A stretch of 24,793 nucleotides of DNA. Source: GCA-002688135 sp964536565 (lineage in GTDB: Bacteria; Patescibacteriota; Patescibacteriia; Magasanikbacterales; GCA-002688135). Made by a program: the position numbers and the translations under genes. The stretch's first letter is position 1. Each line of letters opens with the position of its first letter. The notes beneath the pieces are model-generated. The model saw only the letters and a list, made by a program, of their open reading frames with translations. It was not told where the DNA came from and did no database searches. Location: NCBI GenBank assembly GCA_964536565.1, contig CAZHXK010000009.1:1-24793 (forward strand), given 5' to 3'. Below, in pieces: positions 15,750-22,559 of the stretch.

Positions 15750-16349
15750 ATGATTCATCACAAGAGATTATTTTTGATCATAGGAGGAGTCGCTATTGCA
15801 ATTGTTGTGATAGGTGTTGTTTTTTATTTTGGATCTCGTGATCGTGAAATAGAAGTTAGGAGAGATGAGTCTGGTATTATTATTCCGAATCAACCTGGAG
15901 TTCCTGATACATTTGTTCCCGATGCGGTACCGCCTCTAGAATTAGACGATTCAGAAGAAGTGGTTGATGAAAATCCTGCTGAGACTGAGATGAAACAGAT
16001 TTCACGGGTGTTTGTTGAATCATGGGGAAGTTATGCTCGCGATAATGGATTTGAGAATTTTGATGATGCAGCGTTTTTTGCGGATGTTGAAATGCGTGCA
16101 TACTTGCGAGGTTTAAAGTTTGAAATGGAAGGAAAGACTGATGGACCTGATCAGGTTGTGACATCTGCTTTGACGGCGAATATTGTGGAGCAGAGTGAGA
16201 GTGGAGCAAGTTTGGAGATTATGACGCAGCGTACGTCTCGTACGGATGGTGTTGAGACGAGGTTTGGTCAGCGCGCGTTTATTGAGGTGGTTGCATATCA
16301 GGATGGGTGGTTGGTATCACGAGCGGCGTGGTCTGATGAGACATTCTAA
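15750..16349 (+). CDS. single-pass membrane-anchored protein of the T4SS cluster
   Basis: 199 residues. A short basic N-terminus and one membrane helix (about residues 7-27, LFLIIGGVAIAIVVIGVVFY) are followed by a Pro/Asp/Glu-rich linker (about 35-85) and a folded C-terminal part (about 85-199) mixing helix and strand. The layout, one helix plus a compact extracytoplasmic domain in a T4SS cluster, is that of VirB8-like proteins, but no family motif confirms it. It starts 18 bases after the virB4 stop; comF follows six bases after it. I do not recognise it by sequence. Confidence 0.7.
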   Translation: MIHHKRLFLIIGGVAIAIVVIGVVFYFGSRDREIEVRRDESGIIIPNQPGVPDTFVPDAVPPLELDDSEEVVDENPAETEMKQISRVFVESWGSYARDNGFENFDDAAFFADVEMRAYLRGLKFEMEGKTDGPDQVVTSALTANIVEQSESGASLEIMTQRTSRTDGVETRFGQRAFIEVVAYQDGWLVSRAAWSDETF

Positions 16350-16355
16350 TTTCAC

Positions 16356-17024
16356 ATGTTCTCAAAACTCTTTGATTATATTCTTCCGCAGTTTTGTGTT
16401 GCGTGTGAACTAGAGGGTGCTGTGTTATGTAAAAAATGTTTGAATACTGTTGATATCAGCGGTATTTTTTTGTGTCCAGATTGTGATCGTCCTTCGCCGG
16501 GTGGAGTTGTCCATGTTGGTTGTGCATCTAGTTTGGATTCGTTGGTTGCGGTTGCTAGTTATGCACAGCCTGTTGTGCAGCACATGGTTCAGTTGTGTAA
16601 GTATCAGTATATTGAATCGGTTGGAAATAAGATGGGGGAGATGTGTCGAGAGGTGGTGAGGTTTGTTCCAGATGTGTCTGATGGGGTTATCGTGATTCCT
16701 GTTTCGTTACATAAAAAGAGGTATGCTTCTCGTGGTTTTAATCAGGCTGCGCTTATTGCTGAGCATGTTGCGGATATGTTGGGTGTGGTGTGTGATGAGG
16801 ATGTGTTGGTTCGAACAAAGGCAACGAAGCGGCAGGTTGATATGGTGGGAAGTGATCGAATACATAATGTGTCCGATGCTTTTTCGGTCATAAAAAAACC
16901 ACCTCGTAAGGTGATATTGGTCGACGATGTTGCAACATCAGGTTCTACGCTTTCTGCGTGTGCACGTGCTTTGAAAGAAGCTGGATGTCAGTCTGTTTCC
17001 GCTGTTGTGTTTGGTAGGGGCTGA
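16356..17024 (+). CDS. comF: ComF family phosphoribosyltransferase-like competence protein
   Basis: 222 residues. The N-terminal zinc-ribbon has CVAC, CKKC and CPDC pairs (about residues 14-45), and the C-terminal phosphoribosyltransferase domain carries the PRPP-loop motif VILVDDVATSGSTLSACARAL (about 187-207) and an earlier HKKRYASRGFNQA segment typical of ComF. In transformable bacteria ComF acts in the cytoplasm during uptake of single-stranded DNA. It closes the T4SS cluster, six bases after the membrane-anchored gene. The stop is UGA, in a natural C-terminal position. No clear terminator follows. Confidence 0.92.
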   Translation: MFSKLFDYILPQFCVACELEGAVLCKKCLNTVDISGIFLCPDCDRPSPGGVVHVGCASSLDSLVAVASYAQPVVQHMVQLCKYQYIESVGNKMGEMCREVVRFVPDVSDGVIVIPVSLHKKRYASRGFNQAALIAEHVADMLGVVCDEDVLVRTKATKRQVDMVGSDRIHNVSDAFSVIKKPPRKVILVDDVATSGSTLSACARALKEAGCQSVSAVVFGRG

Positions 17025-17309
17025 TTTACGACCCCATGGTTGTATTTTGCCAATGCGTTTATAGGCAATTGTGCCTCATAGTGCCATGAGTAACACAGCA
17101 GTTGTGCTAAAAACAATTGAAGTTCCTGTGTATTGGATATAAGCGAACACCGCTCCAACACCAAGACTTGTTGCAGCAAGACCGTTGAGGCCTCCTACGA
17201 TGATGGCAGTTCTAAAGCCACTTTTGACGTCTCATTCTTTCGTGCTTCGTATTTCTCGGATGAGAAAAAAGAGTGTGATTGCTGATACTCCGATTCCAAT
17301 CCAGATCAT
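17025..17309 (-). pseudogene. small three-helix membrane protein gene interrupted by two in-frame UGA codons
   Basis: From ATG 17309, with AAGGAG (17316-17321) six bases upstream, the minus strand reads a coherent membrane protein of about 95 codons: helix 1 IWIGIGVSAITLFFLI, helix 2 about residues 35-58 (AIIVGGLNGLAATSLGVGAV), helix 3 about 63-85 with LLMAL-UGA-GTIAYKRI. UGA interrupts at codon 26 (17232-17234) and codon 78 (17076-17078). Without recoding only 25 residues are made. The next in-frame stop is another UGA at 16938, inside comF antisense. Both UGAs could be decayed UGG (Trp): G-to-A on this strand fits the strand bias of the window, and other Trp codons here are TGG. Read-through or Gly recoding is the alternative, but genome-wide recoding is ruled out by the long intact neighbours. 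The family is not recognised. Confidence 0.5.
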
Positions 17310-17390
17310 GTCATTCTCCTTGAAATGAGTTTGCATCTTTTCTGATATATACAGGATATACATCAGGGAAGACACAATGTCAATCCCATA

Positions 17391-17462
17391 TGCCCCCACC
17401 AAGAATCGAACTTAGATCACCGGCTCCGCAAGCCGAAGTTTTATCCATTAAACTACAGGGGC
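17391..17462 (-). tRNA. tRNA-Arg (anticodon GCG)
   Basis: A complete cloverleaf: acceptor GCCCCTG with TGGGGGC (ends in G-U pairs), D stem GTTT/AAAC, anticodon stem TCGGC/GCCGG around TTGCGGA (anticodon GCG, reading CGC and CGU), a four-base variable loop, T stem CTAAG/CTTGG around TTCGATT, discriminator A. CCA is not encoded. A split, decayed second copy lies upstream on the same strand. Confidence 0.9.
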
Positions 17463-17485
17463 GTGTTTTTGATTGTAAATTTTAG

Positions 17486-17715
17486 CACCAAGAATCGAAC
17501 GAGGCACCCAATCACGAATATCTTACTCACATTTGTAGCAGCTATTTTGGCTAAAATCATTTCAAAGTCCTTCGACGATACGATTGTATCGCCTCATCAC
17601 TTGTTCGTTGATTTTATCACAAAATATCCACTACATCTGTAAGCAACATATTAGTAATTGGATACCTGATCACCACCTCCGCAAGCCGAAGTTTTATCCA
17701 TTAAACTACGGGGGC
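17486..17715 (-). pseudogene. second tRNA-Arg copy, split by about 167 bp and decayed
   Basis: The 5' part at 17668-17715 matches the intact tRNA-Arg through acceptor, D arm, anticodon loop and variable region, with three substitutions in the tRNA part. The T-arm segment reappears as a 15-bp exact repeat at 17486-17500 (matching 17397-17411). In the intact gene these pieces are three bases apart; here 167 bases intervene (17501-17667). The 3' acceptor strand is lost (CTAAAAT instead of a G-run), and the anticodon stem 3' side is broken, so a functional spliced tRNA is unlikely. The insert contains a perfect hairpin (CGATAC/GTATCG, 17576-17591) and no gene that I can see. Confidence 0.75.
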
Positions 17716-17722
17716 GTTATTT

Positions 17723-18208
17723 TTAGATTTTCAATACGCGGCCGATCAATTCAGACATTGGTTCTTGATCGCGTTCGAGATCTTCCAGGAGAACGCGGCG
17801 CAGCCATCGTCTGAGTTCAACAGGGTCAACATCGCCTAGGGGGATGCCGATATGTGAACGAATCATGCCGTCTGTTGAGAGGTATAAATTTTTTACGCGC
17901 GGTGGTTCGTACACTAGCCAAAATCCTGTGAATTCAGAATAAGGATAGAAACGATCGTCCATATATACACCGCCGTCTGTGATTGCGCAATTATGTGTTT
18001 CTGGCTCGCGCATGTCATGTATGAAGATGACGAAGCTGAACAGAATGATCAGTACGGCGAACAGAAAGTTAGACGTTGCGAGTGCGGTTGTAATAAGTAA
18101 ACCAGCAACAACAAGTGCGCCGATGTACCATGCGGTGCCTCGTCGATGTTTTTCATATGAGTCATACGTAAACTCGAAGAGACGATTTTTGATTGTAGAT
18201 TCCTCCAT
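17723..18208 (-). CDS. 161-residue membrane protein with C-terminal PH-like domain (unknown)
   Basis: The protein has a polar N-terminus, two adjacent membrane helices (about residues 25-43 and 47-64) and a soluble part (about 70-161) with alternating short strands (AITDGGVYMDDRFYPYSEF) and a terminal helix, the layout of bacterial PH-like domain membrane proteins. The family is not recognised with certainty. Its ATG is only nine bases after the 3' end of tRNA-Ser, on the same strand, so it is probably transcribed from the tRNA promoter; processing of the tRNA would leave an mRNA with almost no leader. No Shine-Dalgarno is present. The stop lies eight bases from the split tRNA-Arg copy. Confidence 0.85.
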   Translation of the reverse strand: MEESTIKNRLFEFTYDSYEKHRRGTAWYIGALVVAGLLITTALATSNFLFAVLIILFSFVIFIHDMREPETHNCAITDGGVYMDDRFYPYSEFTGFWLVYEPPRVKNLYLSTDGMIRSHIGIPLGDVDPVELRRWLRRVLLEDLERDQEPMSELIGRVLKI

Positions 18209-18217
18209 ATAAAAACA

Positions 18218-18302
18218 CGGAGAGGACTGGATTCGAACCAGCGAGACCCCGGAGGGTCACAGATTAGCAATCTGTTGCCTTCAGCCACTCGGCCACCTCT
18301 CC
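18218..18302 (-). tRNA. tRNA-Ser (anticodon GCU)
   Basis: A class II cloverleaf: acceptor GGAGAGG/CCTCTCC, D arm GCCGAGTGGCTGAAGGC, anticodon stem ACAGA/TCTGT around TTGCTAA (anticodon GCT, reading AGC and AGU), long variable arm ACCCTCCGGGGT, T arm CTGG-TTCGAAT-CCAG, discriminator G. CCA is not encoded. Confidence 0.97.
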
Positions 18303-18337
18303 ACGACTATAATAAATAGCGTGGTCTTAATGCCTAA

Positions 18338-18366
18338 AGTATACGGAAATGCTGCTTTTGAGTCAA
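18338..18366 (-). promoter_or_regulatory. sigma-70 promoter of tRNA-Ser and the 161-residue gene
   Basis: On the minus strand TTGACT (18361-18366), 17 bases, TATACT (18338-18343). Transcription would start near 18331, about 28 nt before the mature tRNA. It overlaps the region just upstream of recG on the other strand. Confidence 0.8.
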
Positions 18367-18385
18367 TGTGATACACTTGAAGCTT

Positions 18386-20449
18386 ATGGCATGTAATGAT
18401 CCTGTCGAATCTCTCTCTGGTTTGGCTCAGAAATCTAAGGCTCGTTTTAAGAAGCTGTCTATTGAGACAGTGTCTGATTTATTGCACTATTTTCCTATAG
18501 ATTACCAGGATCGTAGGGCTGTTGCCATGATTGACGATGTGAAGGCTGGTGATTTTGTGACGGTTAAGGTGCGTATAGAGCTGATGCAGGCAAAGCGTAG
18601 TTTTCGGCGAAGAACGACGGTGAGTGAGGCGATGGTCGCTGATAAGTCTGGAACTATTCGTGTGGTCTGGTTTGGGAATCGATTTATTCAGAAAACGCTG
18701 AAGGCTGGGGATGAGGTGTATATGAGTGGGAAGGTGTATGAGGATCAATTTGGTTTGCAGTTACGTTCACCTGAGCATGAAAAAGTTAAGGAGCGTTCGA
18801 TACATGCGAATAGTATTGTTGCTCGATATGCATTAACAAAAGGGATGACTCATAAGTCCATGCGTTTTTTTGTTTCTAAGGCGTTAGAGAAATGTCGGCC
18901 AGAAGAGTGGTTGCCCGAGATTGTGACGTCGCGTGGGGGGCTCATGAAAATTTCAGATGCGCTGCGGGCGATTCATGCACCAAAAACATGGAAGCAGTTA
19001 CGGATGGCGCAGAAGCGTTTGAAGTTTGATGAATTATTTATGCTGCAGTTGCGGGCGTCGGTGACACGTTCAGAGTTGATTGCGTTGCAGGCTCCTGTGT
19101 TAGATATTGATGAAAAATCGTTGCAGAAGTTTGTAAAGAATTTACCGTATACGTTAACAGATGATCAGAAGAAAGCAGCGTGGGCGATATTGCTCGATAT
19201 GAAGAAAGGTCATCCTATGAATCGGATGTTGCAGGGTGACGTTGGTTCCGGGAAAACGGTGGTGGCTGCGTTGGTGATGTATCATATGGCGCTGCAAGGA
19301 CATGTGAGTATGTTGATGGCTCCTACGGAGATTTTGGCACAGCAACATTACGAAACATTTTGTGAGTTGTTTGCGGATTTTGATGTGGGGATTGGTTTGT
19401 ATTCTCGTAGTATGCGAAGAGTAAATGGAACTGATGAGGCGCTCACAAAAAAGCAGTTTGCCAATATTTTAGGGCATGGAGGGTTAAAGATTTTGATTGG
19501 AACGCATGCGTTGTTGCATGATCCGTTGAAAATCGACGGTTTAGGTATGGTTGTTGTCGATGAGCAGCATCGTTTTGGAGTTGCGCAGCGTCGATCGATT
19601 AAGGATCGAATGAAGGGTGATTTGATGCCTCACTTTCTTTCGATGACGGCGACTCCAATTCCTCGCTCAGCTAGCTTGGTGTTGTATGGGGAGTTGGATA
19701 TTTCGATTATCCGCGAAAAACCAAAAGGACGAAAACCAATCCAAACCAAACTTGTTTCAGAAATCGATCGAGAAAAGGTGTATGGCTTGATTCATAATCA
19801 GCTTGATCGGGATCGACAGGTGTTTGTTGTATGTCCGATGATTGATGAGTCGGATACGATGGACGTTGCGAATGTGAGTAGTGTGTTTGAGCGTTTGAGT
19901 AAGGGGGTATTTTCTGATCGCGTTGTGGAAATGTTGCATGGAAAGATGAAGCCAAAGCAGAAGGAAGATATTATGACTCGGATGGCTTCTGGTGAGATTG
20001 ATGTGTTAGTCGCGACGAGTGTAATTGAGGTTGGGGTTGATGTGCCAGGTGCTACAGTCATGATGATTGAAGGGGCAGAGCGATTTGGGTTGGCTCAGTT
20101 ACATCAGTTTCGTGGGCGTATCGGTCGTTCGTCGCATCAGTCGTATTGTTATGTATTTGTGTCCAAGGAGTCAGACGAAGCGAATGGTCGATTAAGAATT
20201 TTTGAGAAACACGATGATGGTTTTGTACTGGCCAAACATGATTTAGAAATGCGTGGGCCTGGGGATATGTATGGCACGATGCAATCTGGATTTGCTGATT
20301 TGAAATTAGCTTCGCTTAAAGATGTTGGACTGATTGATTTGGCAAAACGTGAGGCGATTAAATTATGTGAGACAGATGAGGATAAGTCTCGATGTCCCGA
20401 AATGTGGGCGCGGTTGGATGTGTTGCGGCGGCGGGTTCATATGGAGTAA
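18386..20449 (+). CDS. recG: ATP-dependent DNA helicase RecG
   Basis: RecG reverses stalled replication forks and moves branched DNA junctions. The N-terminal wedge domain includes DLLHYFPIDYQDRR and an OB-fold (VKVRIELMQAKRS onward). The helicase core has Walker A QGDVGSGKTVVAALVM, the DEQH box in VVVDEQHRFGVAQR, SMTATPIPRS, LHGKMKPKQKEDIM, and the late motif FGLAQLHQFRGRIGRSSHQS. From the ATG at 18386 it has 687 residues, typical of RecG; a GTG at 18368 would add six residues, and no ribosome binding site decides between them. It is divergent from tRNA-Ser and convergent with the 120-residue gene. Confidence 0.97.
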   Translation: MACNDPVESLSGLAQKSKARFKKLSIETVSDLLHYFPIDYQDRRAVAMIDDVKAGDFVTVKVRIELMQAKRSFRRRTTVSEAMVADKSGTIRVVWFGNRFIQKTLKAGDEVYMSGKVYEDQFGLQLRSPEHEKVKERSIHANSIVARYALTKGMTHKSMRFFVSKALEKCRPEEWLPEIVTSRGGLMKISDALRAIHAPKTWKQLRMAQKRLKFDELFMLQLRASVTRSELIALQAPVLDIDEKSLQKFVKNLPYTLTDDQKKAAWAILLDMKKGHPMNRMLQGDVGSGKTVVAALVMYHMALQGHVSMLMAPTEILAQQHYETFCELFADFDVGIGLYSRSMRRVNGTDEALTKKQFANILGHGGLKILIGTHALLHDPLKIDGLGMVVVDEQHRFGVAQRRSIKDRMKGDLMPHFLSMTATPIPRSASLVLYGELDISIIREKPKGRKPIQTKLVSEIDREKVYGLIHNQLDRDRQVFVVCPMIDESDTMDVANVSSVFERLSKGVFSDRVVEMLHGKMKPKQKEDIMTRMASGEIDVLVATSVIEVGVDVPGATVMMIEGAERFGLAQLHQFRGRIGRSSHQSYCYVFVSKESDEANGRLRIFEKHDDGFVLAKHDLEMRGPGDMYGTMQSGFADLKLASLKDVGLIDLAKREAIKLCETDEDKSRCPEMWARLDVLRRRVHME

Positions 20450-20469
20450 AAAAACGCCTTGTGGGCGTT
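20448..20469 (-). terminator. terminator of the 120-residue gene (convergent with recG)
   Basis: AACGCC (20453-20458) and GGCGTT (20464-20469) form a perfect stem. On the minus strand it is followed by a T-run (A at 20448-20454), so it terminates the leftward gene whose stop codon overlaps the stem. On the plus strand there is no good T-run, though the hairpin lies just after the recG stop. Confidence 0.8.
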
Positions 20470-20830
20470 AGTGTAGTATCTTTGTGTGAATTGAATGCAT
20501 TCGACTGACTTGGTTCTTAAATGTTGTAGACTGCTTGTGTACGAATCTCCAAAAACACAAGAATGTTAGTGTTGCGAATACTCCGATGGATATGAGATTG
20601 GCGTTTGGTGCAAAAAATATTAGTCCTGGGCCAAGGAGGCTGCATGCGGGCGTATATAGTTTGTTCATGCCTTTGAGTGGAACACTCATGATCGAGTTAT
20701 CTGTGTTCCAGATTTGCACGAGCGCATAGCTGGTTGCAATGAATCCGATCATCTGAAGTGCTGTTGTTGTGATCACGACTCCTCCATCTTGGTACGTGTG
20801 TTTTTGATTTAGGGTGCTTACTTGCAACAT
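20468..20830 (-). CDS. 120-residue hypothetical membrane protein
   Basis: No family recognised. Three hydrophobic segments can be seen: about residues 18-40 (VVITTTALQMIGFIATSYALV), about 60-75 (TPACSLLGPGLIFFAP) and about 79-96 (LISIGVFATLTFLCFW), with a basic C-terminal tail. A consensus promoter lies about 60 nt upstream of the ATG and a terminator overlaps the stop, so it is a single-gene unit. Codon use is like that of other minus-strand genes here. There is no Shine-Dalgarno. Confidence 0.75.
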   Translation of the reverse strand: MLQVSTLNQKHTYQDGGVVITTTALQMIGFIATSYALVQIWNTDNSIMSVPLKGMNKLYTPACSLLGPGLIFFAPNANLISIGVFATLTFLCFWRFVHKQSTTFKNQVSRMHSIHTKILH

Positions 20831-20895
20831 TGAAAACAGTTTCGATCTTGTGAATCAATGTGCCTGCTAGTCAAACCATGCAATGTGCTATGTGA

Positions 20896-20924
20896 ACGTT
20901 ATCAAAGATGGCGCTTTTTGTCAA
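20896..20924 (-). promoter_or_regulatory. sigma-70 promoter of the 120-residue gene
   Basis: On the minus strand TTGACA (20919-20924), 17 bases, TAACGT (20896-20901). Transcription would start near 20889, giving a leader of about 60 nt. A GGGTACCC palindrome lies further upstream at 20942-20949, between this promoter and the radA stop. Confidence 0.7.
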
Positions 20925-20956
20925 TATAAAAGCTCATTATTGGGTACCCGCCCTAG

Positions 20957-22318
20957 TTATTTCTTGAGGAGTTTTTGAACAACTGCATCGATATTTTCCA
21001 GCTCAACTATGGCAAGATTCGTTTTTATTTTTTTGTGTTTTTTGGGGACAAGTGCATACGTGAAGCCGAGTCGTGCTGCTTCCTTAATTCGTTTTTCAAA
21101 ATGGGGGATAGAGCGAATTTCTCCGCCGAGTCCGATTTCTCCGAATGTAATGATGTTTTTTGAAATAGGTTTGTCTTTGAGTGCTGATACAATGGCTGTT
21201 GCAACAGCGAGATCAGCTGCACGTTCTTTGATATTGATGCCGCCTGAAACGTTGATGAATACGTCGTAGCTATCAAGAGGTAGTTTCATTCGTTTGGATA
21301 AAATGGCGATGATGATTTGAAGTCGATTTGCATCGAATCCTGATGCGCGTCTTTGAGGAAAGCCTAGTTGGACTTTTGTGACAAGTGCTTGGACTTCTAC
21401 TAGCAGAGGTCGAGTTCCCTCGATAATTGATGTGACAACTGAACCCGCGCTTGTTTCTGCGCGTTCTTCCAGCAGAAGTTCAGAAGGATTTGAAACTTCA
21501 ACCATTCCAGATCCCTCCATCGTAAACATGCCGATTTCGTCGACAGGGCCGAATCGGTTTTTTAATGCGCGTAATATGCGGGTTTGTCCGGAGCGTTCTC
21601 CTTCAATAACGAATAATGCATCGATGAGATGCTCGAGTGTTTTTGGTCCAGCGACGCCTCCTTCTTTATTGACATGACCAATGAGGAAGACGGGGATTCC
21701 GAGTTTTTTTGCTTTTTGTGTGATGAGACCTGCTGCTGCCCGCACTTGTGAGACGGTTCCTGCAGCGGAATCTGAGAGTGTTGTTTGGATGGTTTGGATG
21801 GAGTCGACGATGGCACATGCAGGCTTTTCTTTTTCGATCGTTGCGGCGATATTTTCTGCCATGGTTTCTTCAGAGAAGAGAATGTTTTCATTTTTTAAAT
21901 CGAGTCTTTTGAGTCGGCTTGCGACTTGTGATCCGGACTCTTCGCCGGAGATATATAGTACAGGTGCGGTTTTGGTTGCGAGTGCGTTTGCGATTTGTAA
22001 TATGAGTGTTGATTTTCCGATACCTGGTTCTCCAGCGAGTAGCATGATAGCTCCAGCAACAATACCTCCACCTAGTACGCGATCCATTTCTTCTATGTTG
22101 GTTTTGGTTCTCGATGTTTCTTTTGAGCTTATGTGTAGTAGTGATTCTGTTTTGGCGGGGGAGCCTGAGACGGTGTTTTTTTGCACAGCTGCGACAACGG
22201 CTGAGTTTTCTTCAACCATCGTTCCCCATTTATTGCATTCGAAACACTGCCCAGTCCATTTCTGAGCTTGAGTATCACAGTTCGTACAGGTGAATATAGT
22301 CTTGGTTTTGGTTGACAT
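20957..22318 (-). CDS. radA: DNA repair protein RadA (Sms)
   Basis: RadA is a RecA-related ATPase that drives branch migration in recombination and DNA repair, and is needed in transformation in some species. The N-terminal zinc finger is CTNC (residues 11-14) and CFEC (25-28). Walker A is GEPGIGKST (96-104), and the RadA-specific KNRFG motif is in LRALKNRFGPVDEIGMF. The C-terminal Lon-protease-like domain includes DVFINVSGGINIKERAADLAVA and FGEIGLGGEIR. The 453 residues match the usual length. The 5' end of the gene, including 24 codons and 20 bases upstream of the ATG, is duplicated just upstream. There is no Shine-Dalgarno and no clear terminator. Confidence 0.97.
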   Translation of the reverse strand: MSTKTKTIFTCTNCDTQAQKWTGQCFECNKWGTMVEENSAVVAAVQKNTVSGSPAKTESLLHISSKETSRTKTNIEEMDRVLGGGIVAGAIMLLAGEPGIGKSTLILQIANALATKTAPVLYISGEESGSQVASRLKRLDLKNENILFSEETMAENIAATIEKEKPACAIVDSIQTIQTTLSDSAAGTVSQVRAAAGLITQKAKKLGIPVFLIGHVNKEGGVAGPKTLEHLIDALFVIEGERSGQTRILRALKNRFGPVDEIGMFTMEGSGMVEVSNPSELLLEERAETSAGSVVTSIIEGTRPLLVEVQALVTKVQLGFPQRRASGFDANRLQIIIAILSKRMKLPLDSYDVFINVSGGINIKERAADLAVATAIVSALKDKPISKNIITFGEIGLGGEIRSIPHFEKRIKEAARLGFTYALVPKKHKKIKTNLAIVELENIDAVVQKLLKK

Positions 22319-22469
22319 GGGCAGTGTTTATTTTTAGTAACGGAAAACTATTCTTCATTGCATTACGAATGGTTTTCCTGCCCAGCCCATTTCTGAGCTT
22401 GAGCATCACAGTTCGTACAGGTGAATATAGTCTTGGTTTTGGTTGACATGGGCAGTGTTTATTTTTTAG
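22248..22469 (-). repeat. 90-bp duplication of the radA 5' end
   Basis: Copy A (22248-22337) covers the start of radA and its upstream bases. Copy B (22379-22469) lies 131 bases upstream on the minus strand. They differ by two substitutions and one extra T over about 90 bases, so the duplication is recent or held by selection or gene conversion. Weaker similarity continues on both sides (attgcatt ahead of both copies). Confidence 0.92.
22363..22449 (-). pseudogene. truncated radA copy: 28-codon zinc-finger N-terminus
   Basis: The upstream copy keeps the ATG and 24 RadA codons (through CTNCDAQAQKWAGQ), then breaks: an insertion and frame loss give ENHS and a stop, so the second Cys pair of the zinc finger is missing. 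Both base changes relative to radA turn Thr into Ala. It may be translated into a 28-residue peptide since its start region is the same as that of radA. More likely it is debris of a local duplication that also copied the radA start region. Confidence 0.7.
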
Positions 22470-22510
22470 CATTGAAAAATATCTCTACTTTCAATGATAT
22501 AACTAGAAAT

Positions 22511-22536
22511 GTCATCCTAAGGTTGGTTAGGATGAC
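22511..22536 (-). terminator. strong hairpin after the pilin-amidase gene
   Basis: GTCATCCTAA and TTAGGATGAC form a perfect 10-bp stem with a six-base loop; outer CTAG/CTAG can extend it. It lies 24 bases after the stop at 22560 on the minus strand. The following bases (ATTTCTAGTT) are T-containing but not a clean run, so it may be a weak terminator, an mRNA 3'-end stabiliser, or a protein site. Confidence 0.55.
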
Positions 22537-22559
22537 GCTAGAATTAGTATGTCTTCGGT

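Noticed and set aside
17025..17309. UGA recoded to an amino acid throughout this genome
   Set aside because: More than ten long genes have no in-frame UGA, and gpmI and comF end naturally at UGA, so UGA is a normal stop here.
17486..17715. Functional intron-containing tRNA-Arg
   Set aside because: The 3' acceptor strand and one side of the anticodon stem no longer pair, so splicing would not restore a cloverleaf.
20468..22318. Foreign origin of the minus-strand genes based on their codon use
   Set aside because: All minus-strand genes including radA share the A/C-ending codon preference; replication-strand bias explains it.
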